A stretch of 64,000 nucleotides of DNA from Streptomyces triculaminicus (GTDB lineage: Bacteria > Actinomycetota > Actinomycetes > Streptomycetales > Streptomycetaceae). The stretch's first letter is position 1. The number at the start of each line of letters is the position of its first letter. The notes beneath the pieces were generated by a model, which was not told the DNA's origin, did not search any database, and saw only the letters and a list, made by a program, of their open reading frames with translations. A program made the translations under genes and the position numbers. The stretch covers positions 992,001-1,056,000 of the forward strand of contig NZ_JAFMOF010000004.1 in NCBI RefSeq assembly GCF_017349075.1, in the 5' to 3' direction. Shown here piece after piece: positions 15,595 through 24,387 of this stretch.

Positions 15595-16955
15595 TGCTGT
15601 CCCTGGACGTTCTCGGCCCCGGCGGCCCCTATCGGTCCCGGCGCCAGGAGACCATTCGAGATCTTGCCGGAAACACGGTCGCGACACTGAGTCTCGCGCC
15701 CTCGCTCTACATCACCCGCGCGATAAAGTCCCTGCGCCGAGCACCGGCGCTACCGGTCGACGCGCGGATCGCGGCGTTCGCACAGGCGGCCCGGGCTTTC
15801 GCCACTCAGCCGATCGCGGGACTGACGGTGCAGGAATATCAGCACACCGTCAGCGCGGTCACCGGGATACCGATCACGGTGGTGCGCAATGCCACCGACG
15901 ATATTGCGCGGGCCGCCGAGCGGATCCACCACAGCGTGGAGAACGCGCGGCCGGCCGGTGCGGTCAGCTCCTGGCGCGATCCGCGAACCCGGGACGGTGC
16001 GGCCGTGTGGACCCGGCGCGGTGCGGTATTCGCCGTCCATGCGGCGGGCAATCACCCTGCGGTGCACCAGGGCTGGTTCGATGCCCTCGCGCTCGGCTAT
16101 CGCGTTGCCGTGCGTCCCTCCCGTCGTGAGCCGTTCACCCCATATCGGCTGGTCACCGCCCTGCGCGAGGCCGGTTTCGGCGACGAGGGAATCGCGTTCC
16201 TGCCCACCGACCACAACGTGGCCGACGACATCCTCCGGCACGCCGACTTCGGAATGGTGTACGGCGGTGCGGATGTCGTGGGCAAATATGCGGGCGATCG
16301 GCGCATTCTGCCGCAGGGTCCCGGGCGCTCCAAGATACTCATCACCGCCGAAGCCGAGTGGGAGCCGATCGTCGACACCATCGTGGAGTCGATCAGCAGT
16401 GGTGGAGGCGTCGGTTGCGTCAACGCCACCGGCGTACTGGTCGAGGGCGACCCCTCCCCCGTGGCCGCGGCGATCGCCGAACGCCTAGCCGCGCTGCCCA
16501 GCCTGCCCGCGACGGACGAACGCGCGGTCCTGCCCGTGCAGCCCGTCGGTCTCGCCCGTCGGTGGGACGCATATCTGCGGCAGCGGGCAGCGGGCACCAA
16601 GGCGTGGCTCGGCGGCGACGGTATCGTCGACGATCTCGGCGATGGTTCCGCGGTGCTCCGACCGGCGGTGCACCAGCTCGACAGCCCGTTCGCCGAACAG
16701 CTCGGGATGGAGTTGGGCTTCCCCTGTGCGTGGGTCGCACCGTGGGACCGCGACGCCGGGATCCGGCCGCTGCGCGACACCCTCGTCCTCACTGCCGTCA
16801 CCACCGACGCGAACCTGATCGACGACTTGGTGGCCGAGCCGACCATCGCCAACGTCTACGTCGGCGACCATCCGACACCCTGGATGGAGCACGGACTGCC
16901 GCACGACGGCTACCTCGCTGAATTCCTCATGCGCACCAAGACGATTCGATGCTGA
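15594..16955 (+). CDS. LuxC/GriD-like NADPH-dependent acyl reductase
   Basis: 453 residues with the aldehyde-dehydrogenase fold of the LuxC (acyl-CoA reductase) family. The cofactor-binding part contains FAVHAAGNHPAVHQGWFDAL and VAVRPSRREPFTPYRLV. The catalytic Cys sits in SSGGGVGCVNATGV near residue 280. LuxC-type enzymes accept an acyl group from an activating enzyme onto this Cys and reduce it to the aldehyde with NADPH. The start codon overlaps the stop of the LuxE/GriC-like gene, so the two products are made together. It is the last gene of the rightward set; a strong hairpin follows seven bases after the stop. Confidence 0.82.
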   Translation: MLSLDVLGPGGPYRSRRQETIRDLAGNTVATLSLAPSLYITRAIKSLRRAPALPVDARIAAFAQAARAFATQPIAGLTVQEYQHTVSAVTGIPITVVRNATDDIARAAERIHHSVENARPAGAVSSWRDPRTRDGAAVWTRRGAVFAVHAAGNHPAVHQGWFDALALGYRVAVRPSRREPFTPYRLVTALREAGFGDEGIAFLPTDHNVADDILRHADFGMVYGGADVVGKYAGDRRILPQGPGRSKILITAEAEWEPIVDTIVESISSGGGVGCVNATGVLVEGDPSPVAAAIAERLAALPSLPATDERAVLPVQPVGLARRWDAYLRQRAAGTKAWLGGDGIVDDLGDGSAVLRPAVHQLDSPFAEQLGMELGFPCAWVAPWDRDAGIRPLRDTLVLTAVTTDANLIDDLVAEPTIANVYVGDHPTPWMEHGLPHDGYLAEFLMRTKTIRC

Positions 16956-16961
16956 CCCACG

Positions 16962-16990
16962 TGGGTGCCGTGCCGAGCACGGCACCCACG
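16962..16990. terminator. Perfect hairpin between convergent island genes
   Basis: Inverted repeat with 13-base perfect arms GTGGGTGCCGTGC / GCACGGCACCCAC and a three-base CGA loop, between the stops of the acyl-reductase gene (rightward) and the histidine phosphatase gene (leftward). Strong candidate bidirectional terminator. Confidence 0.85.
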
Positions 16991-17001
16991 GGCTGCCGAG
17001 G

Positions 17002-17697
17002 TCAGCGGTGGTCCACCAGGTGCGACGTGTCGTTCAGCGATTGCACCGACGTATTCCCATCCCCGTAATAGGCCACGGTCGACAACGAGGCCGCCGACAG
17101 CTCCATCCGGAACAGCGACTCGGGCGGCGCGCCCAGTGCCAGCCGGACCAGCGTCCGCAACACCCCGACATGCGAAACGACCAACACCGTCTGCCCCTCG
17201 TACCGCGCCAGGAGCCGGTCCCGCGAGACCGAGGCCCGGCGCGCGATCGCGGTGAACGTCTCCCCGGTTCCGCCCGGCACCGCCGCCGGAGAGCTGAGCC
17301 ACGCTGCCAGCTCGTCCGGGTAGCGCTCGCGCACCTCGGTGAACGTCAGTCCCTCCCAGGAACCGAAATCCGCCTCCGTGAGCCCTTCGTCGACTTGGAC
17401 TTCCAGGCCCAGCCGTCGTGCCGCTGCCTCGGCCGTCTGCTGGGCTCGGCGCAGCGGTGAAGACACCACCACCTGGGCCGCGCCACGTGCCGCGAGCACC
17501 CTCCCGACGGCCTCGGCCTGCCGTCGCCCGGCCTCCGACAACACCGGATCGGAGCCGCCGCTGCCGGACAACCGCTTCTCCGGTGTCAATGCCGTCTCGC
17601 CGTGGCGTAGCAGCATAAGGGTCGTGGGGGCGCCCCGGTCGGCGAGGGCAAGATTCACGCCGGCCGCTCCGCCGCCGGCTCTGGAGCCGATGCTCAT
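17002..17697 (-). CDS. Histidine phosphatase, stand-alone domain of RNase H/phosphatase type
   Basis: 231 residues. All catalytic elements of the histidine phosphatase (phosphoglycerate mutase-like) clan are present: LLRHGE near 30, SSPLRRAQQT near 80, the Glu in LTEADFGSWEG near 110 and VSHVGV near 180. The sequence closely resembles the C-terminal half of the actinobacterial bifunctional RNase H/acid phosphatase (SGSGGSDPVLSEAGRRQAEA; LFRMELSAASLSTVAYYGDG; LNDTSHL), but the RNase H domain is absent; only about 27 residues precede the phosphatase. It may have been excised from such a fusion and recruited to remove a phosphate in the island pathway (inference). ATG with AAAGGGG eight bases upstream. 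It follows the LLM oxidoreductase gene by 38 bases on the same strand, so probably one transcript. Confidence 0.88.
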   Translation of the reverse strand: MSIGSRAGGGAAGVNLALADRGAPTTLMLLRHGETALTPEKRLSGSGGSDPVLSEAGRRQAEAVGRVLAARGAAQVVVSSPLRRAQQTAEAAARRLGLEVQVDEGLTEADFGSWEGLTFTEVRERYPDELAAWLSSPAAVPGGTGETFTAIARRASVSRDRLLARYEGQTVLVVSHVGVLRTLVRLALGAPPESLFRMELSAASLSTVAYYGDGNTSVQSLNDTSHLVDHR

Positions 17698-17735
17698 CGG
17701 GTCACCCCTTTCCGCATTGTGGTGAAGTGTGCAGG

Positions 17736-18617
17736 TCAGCGTAGCGCGGCGATGACCGGCGCGAAGTTCTCCATGTTGTATTCCATAACCGTGAAGTAGG
17801 TGATTCCGTAGCGTTCACGGCGTTCCTTGAGTTGTTGCGCCATCTCCGCTGGGGTTCCGATCAACACAGAGGGCAGATCCTCGGGGCTGTGCACGGCGTC
17901 GGGCGGCAGCGGCGCGAACCTGTCAGGTATGGTGGCGCGTTCGGAAGGCGGAATCACCTGCTGGACCATGATATTCAGCTCCACGGCGTCGGCGCGGTCA
18001 CCGAGTAGGCCGCGCACATAGGCGACCCGTTCTTCCGTTTGCGCGATTCCGGCCAGATGGAGCACATCACCGGTGGTGTTGGCCCAGCCTCCGGTGAAGG
18101 CGATGATGTCGGCGTGCGCGGCGGCTAGCCGCAGCAGCCGGTCGCCCCAGCCCCCAATCAGCAGTGGTGGCCCGGAGGCTTGGGCTGGGCGCGGTTGACA
18201 TTCCGTGTCCGCAAACAGAGAACGCAACGTGGTGACAGTCTGTTCCAGCTGTTCGACCCGCCTTCCGCCGCTGGGGAACGGTATCCCCGCGGTGTCGAAC
18301 TCGGCCTTCACGTAGCCTGCGCCGAGCCCGAGTTCCATACGCCCGTCGACGAATTGGTCGGTGCTCGCCACGTCACGCGCGAGGAGGACGGGGTTGTAGA
18401 ACGGCGTGTTCAACACGAACGTACTCAGCCGTACTCGTTCGGTCGTTTCGGCTGCGAGCACCATTGCTGGAAACGGCGCGGCGAACCCCAGATGATCGGC
18501 CACTCCGACTACATCGAAACCGAGTTCCTCGGCTCGGCGGCACTTCGCGCTCCACTCGCGTCGCGAAACGGGAACGAACATGTTGACACCGAAGCGGAAA
18601 GGGCGCTGCGAAGGCAT
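17736..18617 (-). CDS. LLM-class (F420-type) oxidoreductase
   Basis: 293-residue bacterial-luciferase-like TIM-barrel protein. Typical blocks: FGVNMFVPVSRREW at the N-terminus, RRAEELGFDVVGVADHLG, ERVRLSTFVLNTPFYNPVLL, STDQFVDGRMELGLGAGY and GPPLLIGGWGDRLLRLAA. These match the mycobacterial/actinobacterial F420-dependent LLM subfamily rather than FMN-dependent monooxygenases, though the cofactor cannot be proven from sequence. The ATG at 18617 (MPSQRPFRFG) fits the family N-terminus; an in-frame ATG nine codons earlier is possible and neither has a clear ribosome site. TATACA lies just upstream of 18617, so a leaderless message is possible. First gene of the leftward pair converging on the acyl-reductase set. 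Confidence 0.88.
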   Translation of the reverse strand: MPSQRPFRFGVNMFVPVSRREWSAKCRRAEELGFDVVGVADHLGFAAPFPAMVLAAETTERVRLSTFVLNTPFYNPVLLARDVASTDQFVDGRMELGLGAGYVKAEFDTAGIPFPSGGRRVEQLEQTVTTLRSLFADTECQPRPAQASGPPLLIGGWGDRLLRLAAAHADIIAFTGGWANTTGDVLHLAGIAQTEERVAYVRGLLGDRADAVELNIMVQQVIPPSERATIPDRFAPLPPDAVHSPEDLPSVLIGTPAEMAQQLKERRERYGITYFTVMEYNMENFAPVIAALR

Positions 18618-18876
18618 GATGTCTGTATACCACACGTTGATCATCTCGTCATCCCGCTGGGCGGGGCGAATTCATCTCGAACTGCCCCGGCCGACGACGA
18701 CTATGACGACTTGTCAGAAAGATGGAGAGCGCCCTGACGGAAGGAGCCCGAAGGGTCGGCTTGTTCCGCCACACGCTCACCCACGAGCCCGCGGGAACTT
18801 CGACCTGACTCGGCGTCAGCGGAGCGCGTGTACGCAAGCCGGGCCAGCAGAAGCACATCGACGCCGGCGGCCAGGC

Positions 18877-20025
18877 TCAGACGCCGGAGGAGACCTCAGC
18901 CTTCTCGTTTGACCCCGCGTCCTTTCCCTCGGCCGCCGCCAGCCTGCGGTTGCGCTGGACCGAGGAGAAGAAGGACCAGCCGATCAGGACGACGCCGACG
19001 AGGCCCGTGATGACCTCGTGGATCTCGTACTGGATGGTGACGAGAAGGATCACGGCGAGGGCGCCGATCGCGTAGTGCGCGCCGTGCTCCAGGTAGACGT
19101 AGTCGTCGAGGGTGCCCTGGCGGACCAGGTAGACCGTGAGCGAGCGGACGTACATCGCGCCGATGCCGAGGCCGAGCGCCATCAGGACGATGTCGTTGGT
19201 GATCGCGAAGGCGCCGATGACGCCGTCGAAGGAGAAGGACGCGTCCAGGACCTCCAGGTAGAGGAACATGAAGAACGCGGCCTTGCCGGCCATCACGACC
19301 GCCGGGACCTTCTTGCCGCTCCTCTTGGCCTCTTCCTCGGCCTCGTGCTCGCGCTCCTCCTCTTCCTCGAGCTTGTTCTCGAAGTAGCCGGAGAGTCCAC
19401 CGACGATCAGGTAGGTGATCAAGCCCGCGATGCCGGCGATCAGGACGCTCTCCGTCTTGTCCGCATGGATGCCGCCGTGCTGGTGGGCGTTGGTGGCGAA
19501 GGTCATCGCGGAGACGAGCAGCACGATGAGCGCGATGCAGACCGAGAGCATGTCGACCTTGCCGAGCTTGGCGAGCGGACGCTCCAGCCGGCCGAGCCAC
19601 TTGATCTCCCGGTCCTCGAAGAGGAAGTCGAGGAAGATCATCAACAGGAAGATGCCACCGAAGGCGGCGATCGACGGGTGGGCGTCGGTCACCAGCTGCT
19701 GGTACTTGTCCTTGTCGTCGAGCGCGAGCCGTACCGCTTCGATCGGACCGATCTTGGCGCTGATGGCGACGATCACGACCGGGAAGACCAGGCGCATGCC
19801 GAAGACCGCGATCAGGACGCCGACGGTGAGGAAGATCTTCTGCCAGAAGGCGTTCATCTTCTTCAGGATCCCGGCGTTGACCACGGCGTTGTCGAAGGAC
19901 ACCGAGATCTCGAGGATGGACAGGATCGCCACGATCCCAAAGCCGGTCCATCCCCCGTACAACGCCGCCGCGACCAGGCCGAGCGCGGTGACCGCTAACG
20001 ACGAGCCGAACGTTTTCAGAAGCAC
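18877..20025 (-). CDS. DUF475 / TerC-like integral membrane protein
   Basis: 382 residues, about nine hydrophobic segments. Two TerC-superfamily signatures are visible in opposite halves: LEISVSFDNAVVNAG near 42 and LEVLDASFSFDGVIGAF near 262, consistent with an internally duplicated transporter-like fold with acidic residues in the membrane. A highly charged cytoplasmic loop (ENKLEEEEEREHEAEEEAKR) separates the halves. In Streptomyces this family sits beside terD-type genes, as here, and is associated with metal-ion or tellurite stress; the exact function is unknown. GTG start at 20025 with a weak GGGTAG upstream. Confidence 0.9.
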   Translation of the reverse strand: MLLKTFGSSLAVTALGLVAAALYGGWTGFGIVAILSILEISVSFDNAVVNAGILKKMNAFWQKIFLTVGVLIAVFGMRLVFPVVIVAISAKIGPIEAVRLALDDKDKYQQLVTDAHPSIAAFGGIFLLMIFLDFLFEDREIKWLGRLERPLAKLGKVDMLSVCIALIVLLVSAMTFATNAHQHGGIHADKTESVLIAGIAGLITYLIVGGLSGYFENKLEEEEEREHEAEEEAKRSGKKVPAVVMAGKAAFFMFLYLEVLDASFSFDGVIGAFAITNDIVLMALGLGIGAMYVRSLTVYLVRQGTLDDYVYLEHGAHYAIGALAVILLVTIQYEIHEVITGLVGVVLIGWSFFSSVQRNRRLAAAEGKDAGSNEKAEVSSGV

Positions 20026-20073
20026 TGACTACCCAATCGTTGTGTACGGGGCTCCCTCGCGCCGTACCTGGCT

Positions 20074-20303
20074 TTACGAAACATTGACCCCGAAGTCTAG
20101 ATCGATGCCTCGCAGCCCTGACACATACCCCGGGCCAACGGCGCGGAACTTCCACTCGTCGCAGTGCCGTTGGAGCTCGCCGGAGAACATCGCCGGCTCC
20201 GTGGAAGCGTCTTCGCCGAGGTCATAGCGGGCGAGCTCCTGGCCGTCGGCCTGGTTCACCACGCGGATGAACGCGTTGCCGATCTGGCCGAAAGTCTGCC
20301 GCC
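20074..20303 (-). pseudogene. terD: Truncated terD (C-terminal third only)
   Basis: The frame reads QTFGQIGNAFIRVVNQADGQ, then ELARYDLGEDASTEPAMF and ends GLRGIDLDFGVNVS, which is the C-terminus of TerD-family calcium-binding tellurite-resistance proteins. The first two thirds are absent: at about 20303 the sequence changes into integrase DNA on the other strand. A Val/Met internal start gives at most 62 residues, so the product is unlikely to fold. The break sits where the tRNA-associated element joins. Confidence 0.8.
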
Positions 20304-20632
20304 CACGCGATCACGGACTGTCCGTGGACGTGGAGTACCGCGAAGGACTCCCCCACCCGCACCGCGCCCGGGTCCGCTGGTTCGACCCCGCATCACGCAA
20401 GCGCCCCTCCCGCTCGCGGATGCTGCCCACGGCCGACGGCTCTTCACCGGACCGCGCGGCGGGCGGATCACCGCGGCCATCCTGCGCGACGCCACCCACT
20501 GGGACGAGGTCGTCGTCCGCCTCGGCTACGAACACCTGCGTCGCCACGATCTGCGGCACACCGGGCCGACCTGGATGGCGGACGCCGATATCCGTCCACA
20601 CCCTCCGCGAGATCGCCGTCAGGTGATCAACA
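20303..20632 (+). pseudogene. Decayed tyrosine recombinase (phage/ICE integrase)
   Basis: Two pieces of one integrase in different frames. The N-terminal piece (from about 20320) reads VEYREGLPHPHRARVRWFDP, matching actinobacterial SAM-like integrase N-termini. After loss of the middle, the catalytic piece reads LFTGPRGGRITAAILRDATH, then LGYEHLRRHDLRHTGPTWMA, containing the HxxR motif (HDLRH). A further frame change follows before the expected final Tyr block. It lies just beyond the 3' end of the tRNA-Pro gene, the position of integrases in tRNA-integrated elements. Clearly inactive. Confidence 0.8.
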
Positions 20633-20637
20633 CGAAA

Positions 20638-20675
20638 AAGCCTCTGACCTGCGGTTTCCCGCAGATCAGAGGCTT
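20638..20675 (-). terminator. Rho-independent terminator of tRNA-Pro
   Basis: On the minus strand a two-part stem forms: AAGCCTCTGA with TCAGAGGCTT, and CTGCGG with CCGCAG around a GAAA loop, followed by a short T-run. It starts about 12 bases after the tRNA 3' end. Confidence 0.85.
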
Positions 20676-20686
20676 CTTTCATACCG

Positions 20687-20760
<74 letters not shown>

Positions 20761-21018
20761 GTGCTTGTCCGACCTGGGCTTTTGTGCCCTCGTCGACCGC
20801 GCATGAGAACAATACCGTACTTCGCGCGGTGGTCGTGCACGCCTTCGGCGGCCTCGGCGCCGGCGGCGCCCGGCGCCGCCTCCATCCCGTTTCCTCCCAA
20901 GATCGTCCACGCCCCTCCGGTCCGGGTGCGGTGTTGACCCGGCACCTGCGCGGCGTGCGACCATCGGGCCTCGGATGTAGCTGCCGCCTCTCGCAACTCC
21001 CCTGGCTCAGGAGGACAG

Positions 21019-24000
21019 TTGGACACGAGCAACTCCCGTGGCGCACCCCCCGACGCAGCCACCGGCGCACCCCCCGGCACACCCCGGAGCGTCTCCCGGC
21101 GCGGGTTCCTGCAGACGGCGGCCGGGACCGCCGCGGTGGTGGGGGTGGGCGTCGCGCTGCCCGTGGGCGGCGAGGCGGTGGCGGCCCCGGGGGCGGGGGC
21201 GGGGCGGCGGGGGTGCTGTCGTTCAGTGGGGCCACCAACGGTGCCGGGACGCTCTCGCCCGCCGGTGACCGGCTGGTCGCCGAGGTAGAACGTGCTGTGG
21301 TCCGTTCCGCGCAAGGGCGGCGAGGCGGTCGCGATCACGCCGGCCGACCTGGAGCCGACGCGGCCCGTCCACTCCCCCGACGGCCGGCGGCTCGCTGTCT
21401 GCGCCTACCGGGGCGGCGGCTTCCATATCTGGGTGCTGAACACGGACGGCTCGGGGCTGCGGCAGCTGACCGACGGCCCCTGGGACGACCGGGGGCCGTC
21501 GTGGTCGCCGGACGGGCGGAAGATCGCCTTCGCGTCCGAGCGCGGAGGCGACCCGGTGGCGGGCAGTCCGTACCGCGTGTGGGTGATGGACGTGCGTACG
21601 GGATCGCTCGAGCGGGTGACGGGGTGGCCGGGCAGGAGGGGCCCGGGCAGGGCGGGGCGTGGGAGGACTTCGACCCCGTGTGGTCCCCGGACGGCAGGCG
21701 GCTGCTGTTCGTGCGGGGACGGGTCGTGGAGGGCGCGCTGCAGGCGCGCACGATCATGTCCGTGCCGGCCGACGGGCGCGGGCCGGTGCGGGCCGAGCAC
21801 ACCGAGACCACCGCCGCGCAGGTGATGACTCCGGCCGTCTCGCCCGGCGGGCGGCTGGCCTACCTGCGCGTCACGGCGGCGCCCGCCGCGTCCTGCACGC
21901 TCGTCGTGGACGGGGCCGCCGTGCCCGTCGAGGGGGACGTGGCGCCCGTACCGCCGCGGTGGGTCTCGCACGACGAGCTGTTGCTGACCGTGAGCGGACA
22001 GTTCCGCGTCGTCCGGCCGGGTGTGGGCGAGGGGGCGCAGGCGGGGCCGCGCACGCCCGCCGACTCGCTTCCGCACCCCTCGGCGGCGCCCGCGCCCACG
22101 CCGCCGGCGGTCACCATCCCCTTCACCGCGAAGCTGCCCGTGGACCGGCCCCGCTACGACGTCAAGCGGTTCGACTTCGGGGGCGAGGGCGTGCGGCCGG
22201 TGCGCGCGCTGCATCTGCCGGCCCTGTCCCCCGATGCCCGACGGGTGGCGTTCGCCGCGCTCGATGCGCTGTGGATCGCGGACGTGGCCGGCGGCCGGGC
22301 GCCCCGGCGGGTGGTGAGGTCGGCCCCGGGCCGGTACGTACTGGCGCCGTCCTGGTCCCCGGACGGGCGGGCCCTGGTCTACGCCGACGACCGTGACGGG
22401 CTGCTCGCCGTGCGCCGCCACGACCTCGCCTCGGGCGAGGAGGAGGTGCTGGCCGACGGCGGGCGGGTGTTCCCCGTGCTGTCGCCGGACGGGGGCCGCC
22501 TCGCGTGCCTGGACCTGTCCGGGAACCTCGTCGTGCGCGATCTGGCGGCCGGCACCGACAAGGTGCTGGCGGCGCCGCTCGGCGCGGGCGGCCTGCCGGG
22601 CAGACCGAGCTGGTCGCCGGACGGCCGGTTCCTCGCCCTGTGCGACCGCAATCGACTGAACCAGCGGTTCCGGGAGGGCTACAACCTGATCCGCGTCGTC
22701 GAGGCGGCCACCGGGGCCGCCCGGCTGCACGCGATCGCCCCGCACGCCTCGGTCTCCGACCGCTACGACTCCGGGCCCGTCTGGTCCCCCGACGGCCGCT
22801 CCATGGCGGTGATCAGCGAGTCCGCGCTGTGGCTGCTGCCCGTACGGGCCGACGGAACGCCCGACGGCGAGCCGCGCCGGCTGACGGACGAGGCCGCCGA
22901 CCACCCCTCCTGGTCGGCCGACGGGCGCCGGATCCTCTACCTCTCCGCCGGCCGCCTGCGGCTGCTGGAGACCGCCGGCGGCTCCGCCCGCACGGTCCCC
23001 GTCGCGCTCGACTACCGGCGCCCCACCCCGGCCGACACCGTCGTGCACGCGGGCCGGCTCTGGGACGGCACGGGCACGACGGTGCGCGAGGACGTCGACC
23101 TCGTGGTGCGCGGCGGCCGGATCGCCGCCGTGGAACCGCACCGGGCCCGGCGCGCCGCGAAGAACACGGTCGACGCCTCGCGGCGGACCGTGATCCCCGG
23201 GCTGTGGGACGCCCACACCCACCCCTGGCTGAGCACCTACGGCGGCCGGCAGCCGGCGTCGTTCCTGGCCTACGGGATCACCACCACCGTCTCCCTCGGC
23301 GGCTTCGCCTACGAGCAGGCCCGCCTGCGCGAGGCCGTGAACGCCGGCGCCATGGCCGGCCCGCGGCTGCTGACCTCCGGGGAGCTGCTGGACGGCGGGC
23401 GGGTCGCGTACAGCATGGGCCGCGCCCACCGCACCCGCGAGGGGCTGCGCCGGTCGCTGACCCGGGCCGCCGCCCTGGACTGGGACTTCGTGAAGACCTA
23501 CGTCCGCGCGCCCGGCTGGGTGATGGAGGAGGCGGCCCGCTTCGCGCACGAGCGGCTCGGGGTGCGGGCCGGCAGCCATCTGTGCTCCCCCGGCGTCCAG
23601 CTGGGCCAGGACCTGACGACCCATCTGCAGGCCACCCAGCGGCTGGAGTTCGGCCACGCCACGACGGCCACCGGGCGTGCCTACCAGGACCTGGCGGAGA
23701 TCTACACCGCCACCGACTTCCGCCTCGTGGCCACGCTCTTCACCTCCACTCCCCTGCTGGGCGCGGACCCCGCGCTGGCGAAGGACCCCCGGGTCACCGA
23801 GCTGATGCCGCCGTGGGACGTGGCGGTCGTCCAACAGACGGCCGCCAAGGCGCCCACGGAGGAGCAGCTGGCCACGCTGCGCCGCGAGGTCGACGTCTCC
23901 CGCCGGGTGCTGTCCGGCGGCGGGCTCGTCGCCCTCGGCACGGACGCCCCGCTGGTGCCGGTCGGCCTCTCCCTGCACATGGGCCTGCGGGCCCTGCACC

Positions 24001-24350
24001 GGTACGGGGGGTTGTCGCCGGCCCAGGCGCTGAGCACCGCGACGGTGCTGGCGGCACGGGCGTACGGCGCGGAGCGGGACCTGGGCACGCTGGAGGCGGG
24101 CAAGCTCGCCGACGCCACCGTGATCGACGGCGACCCGTTCAGCGACTTCGACTCGCTCGTACGGACGACGTCGGTGCTGCGCGGCGGGGTCGCGTACGAG
24201 CAGCGCGAGCTCGTCGGCGCGTACGAGCGGGCCGGCGGCGCGGCGCCGCGCGTGGGCGGCCGGCCCGGCGACTGGCTGGAGGTCGGGCGGCAGCTGCGGC
24301 GGGACTCCTGCTGCGACATGGAGCACCTGCTGGATCAGCTGGGCCACTGA
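21019..24350 (+). pseudogene. PD40 beta-propeller / amidohydrolase, Tat-exported, frameshifted as given
   Basis: Homologous sequence runs the full length but changes frame three times. A Tat signal (SRRGFLQTAAG) is in one frame to about 21200. LSFSGATNGAGTLSPAGDRL continues in another to about 21285. The first frame returns with LWSVPRKGGEAVAITPADL to about 21635, and the second runs intact to the end. The middle has at least six PD40 propeller repeats (SWSPDGR, VWSPDGR, SWSADGR). The C-terminal amidohydrolase domain keeps its metal ligands: HTH in DAHTHPW, the Lys in WDFVKTYV, the His in FGHATT and the Asp in LGTDAPL. Two of the breaks fall in G-rich tracts, so base errors are as likely as real decay. 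If intact it would be an extracytoplasmic metal-dependent hydrolase; substrate unknown. TTG start after AGGAGGAC. Confidence 0.75.
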
Positions 24351-24376
24351 GCGTGCGCTCCCCCGGGAGCGCACGC
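24351..24376. terminator. Hairpin between amidohydrolase and chitosanase
   Basis: Perfect 12-base arms GCGTGCGCTCCC / GGGAGCGCACGC with a CC loop, starting directly after the amidohydrolase stop and 12 bases from the convergent chitosanase stop. Confidence 0.85.
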
Positions 24377-24387
24377 CCCCGCGGCGC

